In this document: positions 1 through 13,200 of the stretch, one piece after another
Layout of the letters: each line of letters opens with the position of its first letter
How positions within the stretch are numbered: the stretch's first letter is position 1
Source: Adineta steineri
Lineage: Eukaryota > Rotifera > Eurotatoria > Adinetida > Adinetidae
Assembly: GCA_905250115.1 (NCBI GenBank)
Contig: CAJNOI010000186.1
Coordinates: forward strand, 62,001 to 126,000
Reading direction: 5' to 3'
DNA length: 64,000 nucleotides
Notes under the pieces: generated by a model
What the model was told of the DNA's origin: nothing
The model's database searches: none
The model's input: the letters and a program-made list of their open reading frames with translations, nothing else
Position numbers and translations under genes: made by a program

Positions 1-3000
1 TAAACGTTTCATACCGATTTGAAATCCATTCATCGATTGTATGGCTAGAATAAATTGAATATAAAAATAAATAATTATTTTTCTTCTTGAAAATATTACC
101 TTGTTGAGCACATTGGGGATTATCATAAGAAACAAAACCTAGAAAAGAGAAAAAATACAAAGATATTTAATTAATGCAATTGTCTGAATTTGTGATAAGA
201 GAAAAGAAAAGATGACGCGTGCAATGAGAATTAAAAAAAAGAGAGAATTGCATTGGATTGTCACATCACAACATCAAATAGTATACAAAAAAAAAAGGAA
301 CTGATAAAAGTTTCTTGATGCAGCGATCCAGTACAATGTTCAAATCTTTTTTTTGTCCTCTTGTTTCGTGTATACTTTTATTTTCTCTTTTTTTTCTCAC
401 GACATATAGATATATAGATATATAAACAAAAAAACATCGAAACATTTATATATGTACCAAAACATTTGGATTGATTGGTGGCACGGTCAACATAGACCTT
501 GGCGGATATAACATTGCCAAATGGCATAAACATTGATGCAAGTTCGGAATCGCCAAACTCTTGTGGTAAATGGTAGATGAAAAGATTGCAACCGTCTGGT
601 CCGAAAAATTGTGGTAAAGCTATGAAATCGAAATTGTTCAAAATTAATTCGTACAAGAAAAACAAAAACAAAGTTTTGTTTTTACTAATTAACAGATTAT
701 TCTATTAATTAAGATTTATTTTACTAACCTTCTTTTCCAGGTGATGCTAATGCACTTGGAATGAGTGTGGTAGTTGGTAAATGAGAATAGATAGCTGTAG
801 GAGCATAAATAGGATACTGAGCAGGTAAAGTAGTATAAGTTGTACCAGGTTGAAGTTGTAAACCAGTAGCTGAATCTATTGTTGGACCAACAACAGCTAA
901 TATAGAGAAGATTATATATTTTTTTGTTGTTAATATTTACTTGGATATTGCATTCCTGATGAAAATAAATCAGTTGGTTGTCCATTTTGATTAGGCACAG
1001 TTGTTTGATATATTGTTCCAGGACCATTATTAACAGGAGATGCATTGACTAAAGTATAATGAGGAAAGTCCATATTGTCACAATCACCTATGAGATGATT
1101 TTACTCAAATTTTTATCCTGATATTTTTATTTTAAAATCGATGAAGGTTTTTTTGTTTAAAATACTAAACAACTTCATTTCTTTATATGTATTTACCTGT
1201 TGATGGCGTCATTGCACCATTACTCATTTGTTGACCAGATGTTGTTAAAACAGGTATAGTTGTATATGCTGTTTGATGTGTACCGGTTGATGATGCCAAT
1301 AGAGCTTGCTGTTGAATTTGCGTATAACCTTGATAATTTAAATTAGCTGCTATTTGTTGAAGTACTAATGGATTTGATAAAAGTCCGAGTGGGCCAGCTA
1401 ATTGTTGCATACGTCTTAATTGTCGTTCTTTTTCTGTATCAGCAAATTTAACAACAATTGATGATGATGCACCTGGAAATGTTTGACTTCCATGAACATT
1501 TTGTATAGCTTGTTGAGCTTCATTATGAGTAGCATATTTCACAAATGCACAACCTTTACTATCACCACTAGGTCCACGTAAAATTGTACACTCTTCAATA
1601 GTACCATATGCTTCAAATATAGCACGAACATTTTCTTCTGTCATTTGTTTGTTCAACATGCCAACAAATAATTTGCGGTCCTCTATTAATGGAAAAAAAC
1701 ATGACAAATATATTTATCTATATACATAAAAACATCTGCCATTTGACTACATACACACACACACACACACACACGTATGAACTCATTTAATCAATACATT
1801 TTTAGTAACTATTTCATTTTTTTTTTTGTTATTCCTCACCTAAATTTCGTACTCTATTTATTGTTGTTGAATATTGTGGTTGAGTCTGGTTAGAAGCTGT
1901 TACCATCATATATAAATATGTGTGTAATATGGAATCGAAAGAGAATAATGATGAAGATGTAAAAAAGAAAATTTCTTCTGTTTTTTCTTCTCTTCTTCGC
2001 TCGGAAATCCCTAGCGTCTACTTCTCTTCTGCTTCTTCTTCGTTTTTTTGTCGACCGGAAAAAGTAGTCACTCTCTTTCTTTTTTCTTCTCTTTCTCTCT
2101 CTCTCTTCCTCTCTTCGTCTTCTTTCTCAACTACCTAGCTAGCTATCCAACCGTTCTTCTCTCTCTCTCTCTCTTGTCGGGTCAAGTTTCCATCGCTGAT
2201 GGGAAATCTTATTAGGCTCCTTTTTTTTTATCTGTCAGTCGAAAAAAAAAAAAGAAGAGAAGGATGCTCTACTGCTATTCTCGCTCGCTCATATACCGAT
2301 TGGACAATTTGCTTTTCTTTATTCTTTTCCAGTTCTTTTTTTCATAAGCGCACACTGATGCTTTTTTTCTATTAAGACTAAAAAAAAGTAATTTTCCCTT
2401 CTCTTCTCATACTACAATTAACCTGATGTATATGTGTGTATGGTGAAAATGACAGACAAAGATTAGGAAGAAAAGATAATCATTAGAATATAAAAAAAAA
2501 GAGAGGAGAAAAAAAATGAGAAGATGTATGTGATTTTTTTTATGTTCACAACGACGAGGCTGAGCACATCGATATAGACCGAGACAAAAACCAGCACGAC
2601 GATTTAACATTACACCATTTAATTAAAGAGATAGAAAGAAAAGAATGGTCAGCAACAACACAGGCACTATCACCACCATTGAATAATAAATAAATGACAA
2701 TATACATATACATATATATATATATTGTAACTAACTCACATAGATTATTGTTGCTGCCGATGCTGATACTAAAGTCAGATATACACAGGTACTAATTCAT
2801 AAAAGATCAAAACGATGGAAAGGAGAAGGAGAAGCGGATAATGAATATAAAAAAAAATATATGAAAGAAAAAAGTTTGCAATTTTCTTTTGCTATTTTCA
2901 ATGTTCAAGTCTTGATTATACTTCGACTGTTAGTACGTCATTTCCTTTTTCTGTCATCAACAATATATTGTTAATTTCCTTTTTTTCCACTAGATTCAAA

Positions 3001-6000
3001 GTGCAATCTTCTCGAAAAAAATAGTCCGTCTATGTCTCTGTCATGTTAACGTACAATATGAATCATAGAAAAAGGAGAAAATATATGATTAATATTAAAT
3101 TTACTTTTTCTTTTCCTTTTCTTTCCGTTTTTTTTTTATTTTATTTTATTTTAAACTCACTAATAATATATCATGACTAACATGAAATAAATGATATGAA
3201 CCAATGAACAAACGTTCCGTTTAGATAAATAGAAAAAGAATTATTTTCACCAATAGAATGTCAAGGATGAGTCAATTACCTGTTCGTGATTCGCTATCAG
3301 CTGGCTTGACTTGTATAGGACGACTCATCTAAAGAATAAAAATAATTAGTTTTCTCGAAATATTTGCTAGTTTTTTTGTTATTTATCAAGATATGTGTAC
3401 GTGTATGTGTTTTGTCTTTACACAACTACTTCACTTCTTTCTTTCTTTTTTTCTCCTCTATCCCTCTACTTCTTCTGCTTCATCGTATTTTCATTCTCAT
3501 TCTTTCTTGCATTCTCTAATCCACTCTGTCAGTCTATTCTAAGCTACATAATTAGTAATCGGGATGAGGAGACCATCTACTGGGTGGCATGGCGCTTCCG
3601 TTTCAACAAGAAGGAGGAGTCTTCTGAACGGTCTTGTCTGCTTCAAAATTAATTGCTAAGCATGCAATACTATGATATGTATATGCATCAATGCTTCTTC
3701 CTTCTCTATCCATCATTCTTTTGCCAGAAAGCACACACGCACATACATGCGCTCATTGTAACTCGCCAGAGGCGATTTCCTTTTTTTGTTCTTAGTTCGC
3801 TTGACGTTTGTCACGATAGACATAGGATACGACAAGCTTGCCGACATCTCCATTCGGCCATCTGTATATCTTTCTCTCACTTGAACAATAGTAATTGTAT
3901 ACTCTTAACGACGGTTAAGTTCAAAGCAGCAATGAAGAGGAAAATCGACACGTGCCTCATAATGGCTTTCCAGCTTCATTTTCTTTTCATACTTTACTAA
4001 GAAATGATGAAAACAATTACTGAAGCCAACCGTATGTAATGAATGAGAAAAACAGACAACCACCAAGAAAGAATAAAAAAAAAATGTCAAATAGTATGAC
4101 AAGAGACTACATATAAATATACATTCTGGTGCTAAACTTACGATTGTAGTTGAAGATTCCGAAGAAGTAGAAGGAGACGTATCAATGCTGTTGTCACGAT
4201 ATTTTCTTTTCATTGCGCGCTGAAGCGCTCTCCAACTGGCGTATGCTAGTCAGAGTTTAAATGCATGCTCAAACACGCACGCAGATACTTACAAATAAAA
4301 AATAGATTGATTCGATAGTTACTATACTCTCTTTATATATATATATATCTATGAATAGTTTTCCGAACAAAAAAAAAGAGAGGAACGATGAGAAGAAATA
4401 ACTTGATGAGGAAAAAAGAAAAAATCTCGTTTGTCGCATGCGATTTATGAAAAAAAAAGGAAAAGCATGCTCATTGTATGAGTCGGAAACAGCAGTATGC
4501 GTCTATTATATAAAAGCGGGAGATGAAATGAACACACACACACATACTCACAAAAAAAGTCCAAGTGAATGGAAGAATAAGTGTGAACAAAGTAGGAGTA
4601 GCGAAAGATGTTGATGATTGTCTATATATCCATATGAAATCTGTAAATCAAAATCAATGTATTGACTCGTGTCCATTTTTCTTTTTTTATAATAACAAAA
4701 CAAATAAATCCCTTAGGTACAGAGGGACAACAAAGTCGTCATCCTTTGATTGTTTCTCTCTGTCGATCAACAATGAAGCCAAAATGTCATTCATCGATTG
4801 CTTTTTTTTATTCAACAAAAAAAAAAACGCTAATTTTTTTTCCTATTAACTTTGAGTAAAAAAATTCTTCGCATGAAGTCTCATTTTTTTTCTAATTATT
4901 TTAATATACCACTTGTTATATTGATATTGCTTTAGGCATATATATATATATAAATATATGAACGATTATTGTATCAGAATTAATCTTCAACTATGAGCTT
5001 ATAAGATCCTTTAAAATGGACACATCATTAGTGAACAGAAAACATTTGAGAAAATTCACATATGCATTTTATTTCCCGAGATTATTTCGATATTTAATAG
5101 TGACATCTAGAATACATACGCCTGGCAATGTTCGTCGTTCGTGTAATGCTTGTTGTGCTTTGAGTGCTGCATCTCGATGACAGTAGGTGAGAAAAGCACA
5201 TCCTATAAGAAAGACAAAAGGAAAATCAGATTTCTTATTTTCTAAGAGTACTTAAATATGATTTTTTTTCATAGTTTTCTTTTTTTTTTAAATAAATGAC
5301 ATCTGTTGAAAACTTCTTACCATTAAGTGTATCAACCAACATGATGGAAATTGTAAAAAAGACTGAATGAATGAATGAATATAACGTTTGCTGTTACTTT
5401 CGTTTTATTTTAAAAGCTGACCATCTGTCAAGGAAAAAAGAAAAGAAGAAAAAAAATCGAATGATTATTAATATCGTTCATTGCCGTTGGCCGTCGCCCG
5501 TCACTGCGAGAAGAAAAAGCAATGCCACTATATAATAGAAGAAAAGTGTCAAAGGGAAAAGAACAAATATTATTTTTTTTTCTCGTTTCCTTCGTTTTCT
5601 TCTTTTTGACCACTATGAACGAAAAACACAACGATTCTCGTCGTGAACGAACATATTTGACAAATTATCGAGTCTGTCTTTCTTTTTTCCTATTCTATTT
5701 CATGTTCCGCTCGGACAGATGGCTGTAGACACGCGACCTATGTCTTATATACGATCAATCGATCATTTACTCCTACAGGTCATTCATGTTCATAAAAGAA
5801 TAAAAATGAACATGTATTTTACAACATTTTATAGAGAAATAGAAACCGGAAATATATGTATTTTACTTTATTAAATATACTAAGAATGGTCGTTTTGCCT
5901 TAGGCATATAGAGCAAAAAAAAGAAATACATGTCAATTTATCAATTTCTTACCACGATGCATGCCTGTAAATCTATCTTTAAGTACAGTTAATTCATAAA

Positions 6001-6394
6001 TCTGTCCAAATTCTTCAAATATCGGTCTTAGATCATTTTCCTCTAAATGTCGAGGTATTTGTCCAACAAATAATTTAACTGTATCCATATCTTTTAGATC
6101 GGATGATGGTGACATTGAATCACGAGACATATAAGTTATAGGTGAATCAATTGGTGACATATATGCGGAACTTGTCTGTTGTATAGGTGTTAATTGAGAT
6201 GATGAATGAATTTGTTGTCTTTTATTTGGTGTTGATGAATAGGAAATAGACGACGTCGACGTCGTCGGATAGATAGTTGTATATGGCATTGATGATGTTG
6301 TTTGAATGGGAGTAAAATAACTATGTGATGATGGTAATTGTTGTTGAAGACTGTATTGCATTGGTAATAGTGATCTGGAAGAATGAGTAAGCAT
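1..6394 (-). CDS. CELF: CELF/Bruno-like RNA-binding protein (3' end outside window)
   Basis: CELF-family regulator of alternative splicing, translation and mRNA decay, acting in nucleus and cytoplasm. Exons read on the minus strand: 5953-6394, 5120-5202, 3280-3328, 1197-1682, 941-1087, 729-896, 458-619, 100-138 and <1-44. All junctions are GT-AG and join into 540 codons; seven of eight introns are phase 1. The order is a Ser/Thr/Gln-rich N-terminus, RRM1 (from about residue 106, VKLFVGQIP), RRM2 ([10 protein letters not shown]), a linker with GPLGLLSNP, then RRM3 ([35 protein letters not shown]), the typical CELF arrangement. The linker is shorter than in vertebrate CELF1. The start ATG at 6394 is the first in frame in that exon; a further 5' exon cannot be excluded. 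The 3329-5119 and 1683-3279 introns are far longer than those of neighbouring genes. Family assignment is secure; orthology to a particular CELF1-6 is not. Confidence 0.93.
1751..1774. repeat. (AC)n microsatellite
   Basis: About 12 AC units in the CELF intron 1683-3279. The same intron holds CT/TTC-rich tracts around 1975-2175, giving strongly pyrimidine-skewed sequence on the plus strand. Confidence 0.9.
4142..4213 (-). CDS. Probable alternative first exon of the CELF gene
   Basis: Inside the long CELF intron, on the same strand, ATG at 4213 opens 24 codons (starts [10 protein letters not shown], rich in Ser/Thr) and ends in phase 0 at a consensus GTAAGT donor (4141-4136). The next CELF exon (3280-3328) begins in phase 0, so splicing keeps the frame. 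The product would lack RRM1 and start just before RRM2. No sequence homology supports it; the evidence is the donor, the frame and the position. Confidence 0.5.
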
Positions 6395-9300
6395 ACTTAT
6401 ATATTAAAAAATGCGGAAAAGAAAAAGAAAAAAAGTTGACAGAAGAAAAAAACAGATCGCCGAATGAAAACTACATGACTATGACGACGATTGTTATAGT
6501 ATTGACACACTCAACACACTTGCTGTAATGCATTCCAAAAATATAGCAACCGAGAAAGAGAGACTATGAAAATAGGCTAGAAGAAAAATCTCCTGTTTCT
6601 CTTTTCTCCCAATGTCCCTCGTCGATATCTATACTTGCATTTTTTTTTAATAAGATAGGCAGAAAAGGCAAAAAAAAACTACTGTGAATAGTAAAAAGAG
6701 AGAGAAAGAGGGGGAAAATCATCATTGCACTGTCGACTACTGTAGAGAATGAACGACTACAAGAAAGAATTAATTTATATGTAAAACCAAAAAAAAGAGA
6801 AGAAAAATGTTTGCAGCTCACGACATCAAGATATTGACATTAGCTGCTGCTGTTGTCGTCATCTCTATAAGCTAAAATACAGGAGAAGATCGATGCGATA
6901 ATCATCTTTATAAAGGCGTGTGAATAATGATGTCGTTTCCTAGTCTGTCTGAAGACAGAAGAAAAATTCTAGTTACCATCATTTTACTATCTAAAACCAA
7001 TGACTGATCACAAACGGAAAACATTATTCTCGTTGTACGCATGAGCATGACAACAATTAGGAAATGAGATTCAATCAGTAAGCGGCTAACATTTGCTCAT
7101 CTTTGAGCTTTTACTCTTATGTCTATCTTGAAAAATAGAAGTCAGACAAAAAAAAGAAAGAAATATGACTCATTATTTTTTATTTTCTAATACTAAACAA
7201 ATAGATAAAACAAGTTTGTATGTTCAAAGAAAATCTTAATCATTGTGAATTTATTCTTTGAAAGGAAAAAAAAAGATTAGTATTGTAGTTTTATTCTTAC
7301 ACTTGAACGTTTTCTTCTTTTTTTTTAATCAACCGAGAATACCTTAAACTTATTCTCTCTTTTTTTCTCTTTGTCTTATATATGTGTAACTTTAGAAATC
7401 AGAAAAAAACATCGTCAACGAGCCTCTCGATCGAACTTGTCTCGATGAGAAATAGCAAATTGATTTTGTGCCGCCGCAACGTTCATCATCTATGTATGAT
7501 AGAGTAATTTGATTAGGGAAATTTTGAAATAACAGAACAGAAAAGAAATACGAAGAGAGAGAAAAGAATGTAGAGTATATATCTATATATATATTTTTTA
7601 CTTGACAGATGTATAGATCGAGTTTTCTTATCGATTCAACATCCGATTTATGATTCATTCAATGATGATGCTGATCAACAACGAATTAGTGTCTGACATT
7701 CTTTTTCTTCTTTTTTTTTATTTAATAATAATGATAAACTTTAGATATTTAGAATTCGTCACAAACAAAGAATACTTTCATATTCATAAATGCATAGTTA
7801 ATGTAAATCTTGTTCAATTATTATTTCAGTTGGATATTTATTTCTAACAAATAACAGACAACAGTTGATTAAACATTCGATTGTCCATAGATTTTTAATT
7901 TATCCAATTAACATTATCGTTGTATCAATAAAATAGGTCAAAGTTATTGTAAAAGAAAGATGTCTTTGTAATTCTACTTTAAGTTAGCAGCTTTCATGAC
8001 GTAAAAAATGCTAATTACGGACATTTCTATCCATAAATCACACTTTGACTTGTTTTTTTTTCTACAAAAGAATTCAATTTATCTAAAATACGAACTTATT
8101 TCATATATACAATTCAATCTCGACAATATTTATTAGTGATGATAAATAATGTAGATGAAAAAGTTTTTTTTTATATGAATTAAAACTATAAATGCGATTG
8201 ACATGTCATTGCATAGAGAATCAATTCATTTTATGTAAATAATTTTAACGTAATTGAAAATTACAAAGACATAAAAATTAAATACACTTTACACAGAAAC
8301 TATTAGTGTAAGATTGAAAAAAAAGGATTGGGTACATCTCTGAGATTGAGAAGAAACTGATCTCGCACCGTATTGTATTAGTCATTGCTGTATTGTATGT
8401 AATAAAAATAGAAATACAAAGTAACATTATTAAACGTTAAAGATAGACAAAACGAGAAATCAGTTCTTCTTTTTGGTTTTGCAAATCTAGGCGAAAGCTT
8501 TCATATGGGTATATTCTAACTAGTACTTTATGCAAATCATCCAAATATTGATGATACTCTTTGAATTTATACAACTTTTAATAGTCTGTCTATGTGAACA
8601 GAAATAATTAGAAAAATATTTTATGAAGTTTCTTATAGCATTTTGTATCTAACGCACCATCGACTGGTATTATAGTATGTACGTTCATATCTGATAATAA
8701 CAAATGTATCTTATGTCGACTTTTCTAAATAAATTATTAATGGTACATGAATGAAAAAATACGCTTTTTTATACCTGCTTTATGACGACATTATCTTACT
8801 AATATTTTGATGAATACGCTTGTCATATTTAGTAATCTCAATCGACCATGACGGAAGTAAGACATTGTAAGCGAACATATGTATTAGTTGTTCTCTATTT
8901 CTCCTTTTCTTCATATATGATCATATGCGATTTTACCCTTTTCTCTCACATATATATTCATATGGTATTTTCCTTTCGTTATCTTGATTCATTCTTCTTT
9001 TATTCTTTTAATTTGTATTGAAATTTCCCAGTGATAAATGAAAGGATATCACTTAGGTATTTTCCTAGAATATGTTAACTTACAAGAAATGGGAATAATC
9101 CAAATGATCATTTCTTGTCCTATAAATACTCGCGTTTTTTTTTCGAAATAAATGAATTATTACAAAGCTTCCAAAACCATCATTTTTCTTATACAAATTA
9201 CGATATAACTGTAACACACATACATACTGCTTGTGCAAATAAAAAATCCCAATATTAATTACTATCAGTTCTGTGAGATATTATTAATACTCATGCAGCT

Positions 9301-10201
9301 GTAGAATCGAATGTTATTTTAATGAAAATGGTAAAATACAATCCGTATATCGTGTCTATCTTTCACATGCGTGAAAGAACCACAACACAGACGCTCTTAA
9401 TTTTAAATTAATAAAGAAAACAAAATAAAATAGATGCAAATGAAGTCATATTTCATAACATACTAAAATTAGTTGTTATATGGAAAAAACAAACATAATG
9501 AATTACAAATGTTTAGGAAGAATTCTCTTTGTCATATATAATATTTATTAGTTAATTTAAAATTATTTAAATTAGATTAGTTTAAGATAAAATATAGTCA
9601 TAAAATAAGTTCAATTGAGGGTGGGTGTGATTATGACTGAGGATGAATGTGCATGTATCTAGAATAAATTAAATATCTATGCCCAAATCCACATTCTCAA
9701 GATATCTACATCTCTGTATTTAAAAAAGTGACGTTTCTTATCCTTGTGTGCGTTAGTGACTTTACAGAATATACACTTTTTAACATGTATACAAAATGGC
9801 GCAGTTATATTACCTAAATGATTGATAGTTTCATAAAAAATACAATTTATATTTTCCAGAAGCATGATATAAAGGCTGTGAGTAAGAGCGATTGTATACA
9901 AAATAAATCAAATGTCTGCATCTTCGTATTTAAAAGAAGTGACTTTTCTTATCCTTGTGTGCGTCAGTGACTTTACAGAATATACATTTTTTAACACGTA
10001 TACTAAATGGCGCAGCTACATTACCTAAATGATTGATAATTTCATAAAATACAATGCAAACTTTGCAGAAGCATGATATAAATGGGCATACTAAATCTTT
10101 TATGATGTCAGTACCCGATTTGTCTCCAGTTGACATGTAGAAGCTGGAAAAGGTAGAGAATAAAATATCATACGATTCAAAATTATTTCGAGATATAAAC
10201 G
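6395..10201. other. Gene-poor stretch upstream of the CELF gene
   Basis: No protein-coding gene is supported. The sequence is AT-rich with CT and poly-A tracts. Open frames at 6564-6821 and 7392-7658 (minus) are low-complexity and match no family. It probably holds the CELF promoter and 5' leader. A G-rich telomere-like word lies near 9617-9630, and a duplicated block occupies 9710-10090. Confidence 0.6.
9710..10090. repeat. Two imperfect direct copies of a ~160-bp block
   Basis: 9713-9875 and 9934-10085 are clearly related over most of their length, about 220 bp apart. Both contain TTATCCTTGTGTGCGT, then GTGACTTTACAGAATATACA, an ATGGCGCAG word, TTACCTAAATGATTGATA and AGAAGCATGATATAAA. Both keep a short open minus-strand frame with the words KKCIFCKVT and AHKDKK. 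They may be promoter DNA of the receptor gene at 10202, a decayed small gene, or a repeat family. Confidence 0.75.
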
Positions 10202-13200
10202 ATGATCTTCATCAAAAATTTACTCCCTTTCATTCTATTTCAAATGGTGATTTCTTCACCTCAAATTAATCTCCATCTCACAAGTTGGATCAATGCTAAT
10301 AAAAGTGATGTTGTTTTTCAACGTGATTGTCTTTATGTTACCCCTTCGACCGAAGCAGAAACTGATACTTATCAAATCATTTCTTATTGTTTAACCAATA
10401 CATCATCAGAATGGAATATTAAAGAAGATACTCTCGGTCAAAAATTTAGTTTTGCTGAACTCCATAAACAAAATATCACTAGTCAACAATTATACATTTG
10501 GTCAGCACCAATGGATGTCGTTGAACGTTACCAATTGTATCTAAATAAACTCTCCACTTCAGCTGAGCAAACATTCACAGAATTAACTGTATTCTATAAT
10601 TGTACAATACCAAGATTTGGTCCGTTATGTCAATATTCACTAATGAATTATGACTCTGATGATTCATCAATAAATGAAGTTGTATATCGCTTCTATCAAG
10701 ATCCCTATGAGCCGTCTGATTTGACATGTTATACTCATCTAGAATGCAATCGCGGTTCTACATTAGTATGTCTTGATTGGAGTGAAATTTGTAATGGACA
10801 GATTGATTGTCTTAACGATGGAATCGACGAAGAAAACTGTTGGCAACTTGAAATTAACGACTGTGAAGAAAACGAATATAGATGTGATAATGGGCAATGT
10901 GTAACAAAAATATTTTTGCGCGATGATGAACTCACTTTTGAATGTCTGGATCGATCGGACGAAGGACGGGATTCTTTAGGTATTAACCAGGATATCATTG
11001 GTGAACCAACATTTTCACAGGAAGAAGTCATATGTTTAATAGATAGTTCGATGTCTAGTACAAAAATAACAAGCTCATGTGTACTACAACGCTACAGTTT
11101 ACTGGACGAGAAATTACACGTAGACACACCACACTCTCTAAACTTCACTTGCTGGTTAGCATTTAAGTGCCACTATGGTGTCTCAATTTCGGCGGACTCA
11201 GGTTGCGATGAATCCATTTCTAGTGAGATATATAAACAAATAATCAACGAGAGTTGTCCTGATATACTATTTATACCAGCTGGAACACTTATTTTTGGTC
11301 ATATATACCTTGCTTATATTAAAAAATCCATTGTAGATACGGGTGCCTTTCGACCTGATTATATATGTTACAATGAGCAACTCTGTAGTGGATTTTATTC
11401 TAACGTAACCGTATTAAAGTTCAATAATAGCACATGTCGTCGTCCAAAGGATTTTCCGGTTGTCTATATACCACCCAGCGGTGGCTGGATGCAGTGGCAT
11501 GTTAAGACATTATATAGATATCTTTACCAATGCAATACAATTATTTACAAAGATGCTAGTATTTGCAAGCATCCGACTATGTATCAATGTATTAATTCTT
11601 CAAAATGTATTTCAATTTATCGTGTTTGTGATGGACTAATCGATTGTGACAATAAAGACGATGAGCACTGTCCTTCAATCAATGGAACTTGTCCTGCACT
11701 TGGAACGCACAAATTCTTCAGATGTATAACAAAGAATACGTGTATTTCTTCAAAGCGTTTGGGAGACGGTTTATGCCAATGTGGAGATGATAAACATGGT
11801 CTTTGTGAGGATGAAATTTCAGATGCATATTACATTAGAACGCGCATGTCATTTCCAACGACTTGTGATGGTTTTACAGAACTGATACCTGTTGTTTTTG
11901 ACGGACGAAATGAAACAGACGAAACTGAATGTGAAAATTGGCAATGTAATAATATTTATACACGCTGCAATGGTGTATGGAATTGTCTCAATGGAGCTGA
12001 CGAACTTGGTTGTGATTCATCACAATCATTAGCATGTCCGCTTCATCAACACGTATGTATTTCCTCTATGACAAATCAACTCATATGTCTGCCTATCGAA
12101 TATGCTAATGATGGTAATATTGATTGTGTTGGTGCTACGGATGAGCCAAAACTATGCCGACCAAATTATCATGTGACACGAATGTATCAGAAGTTTTACT
12201 GCAAGAATAATGCCGTTCATTCTTGTATATCGAGTATCACATTATGTAGTAAGAATAAGCAGTGCAGTCCTAAAGATGATGAACAGTTTTGTTGTCAGAA
12301 TCAGACTATTAGTAGACCTCTTGCTATCTGTGATTGTAGAAACGAATCGATATATACCGATGTTAAGAGATTTGTTTGCAAGCACTATGCTGATGAGATG
12401 CGCCAATCTTTTTTATACTTTTCCATCGACGCATCTAAACCATCGGTCAAGCAATTAACTGTTGAAGATCAGACAGCACGTTCCCATCCTGCTTCAATTA
12501 CACACGAATATGATAAACGCTGCCATCGTGGTTTTCCTTTGCTAGTTTGGTTAGATAACGATACCATCGCAAATACTACAGCATGTCTTTGTCCACCTAG
12601 TTATTCTGGTGATCGATGTCAATACCAAAATCAACGAGTTAGTCTTACTTTAAAATTTCAAACCTTTTCTCATTCTAGACGAACATTATTTGCTCTGATT
12701 GTCTCACTTATTGATGATAGTGACGAACGAATCATTCATTCGTATGAACAACTTATTTATCTTTATATTCAACATTGTCAAACGAAATTCAATATTTATT
12801 TACTTTATTCATCTCGACCTAAACTTTCCACAGCGAACTATTCTATTCATATTGACATTTATGAAAAGATCTCATTTATATATCGTGGAAGTCTTTTCGT
12901 ACCGCTTAACTATCCATTTTTACCTGTACATCGTGTTGCTGTTCAACTGACTATTCCACGTATTAGTGATAGCAAAGAAATTTGTTCAGATCAGAAGTGT
13001 ATCCATGGTCGATGCGTCAAATATTCAAACAATGCAAAAGAACCTGGATTTTGCCTATGTGATCGAGATTGGTCTGGAAAATATTGTACCATTCCATACA
13101 CTTGTACGTGTTCATCTGATTCATTATGTATTGGAAGATCAGCAAATAATCGATCTATATGTATTTGTCCTTTGAATAAACGGGGTTCGTTGTGTCTACT

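Noticed and set aside
7392-7658. Minus-strand frame starting MNHKSDVESIRK with a GTAAAA donor, as a CELF 5' exon
   Set aside because: It ends in phase 0, but the acceptors near the first CELF coding exon need another phase; no family similarity.
9677-10136. Two related minus-strand frames as duplicate protein genes
   Set aside because: They merely reflect the duplicated DNA block; short, no domain, and start contexts are poor.
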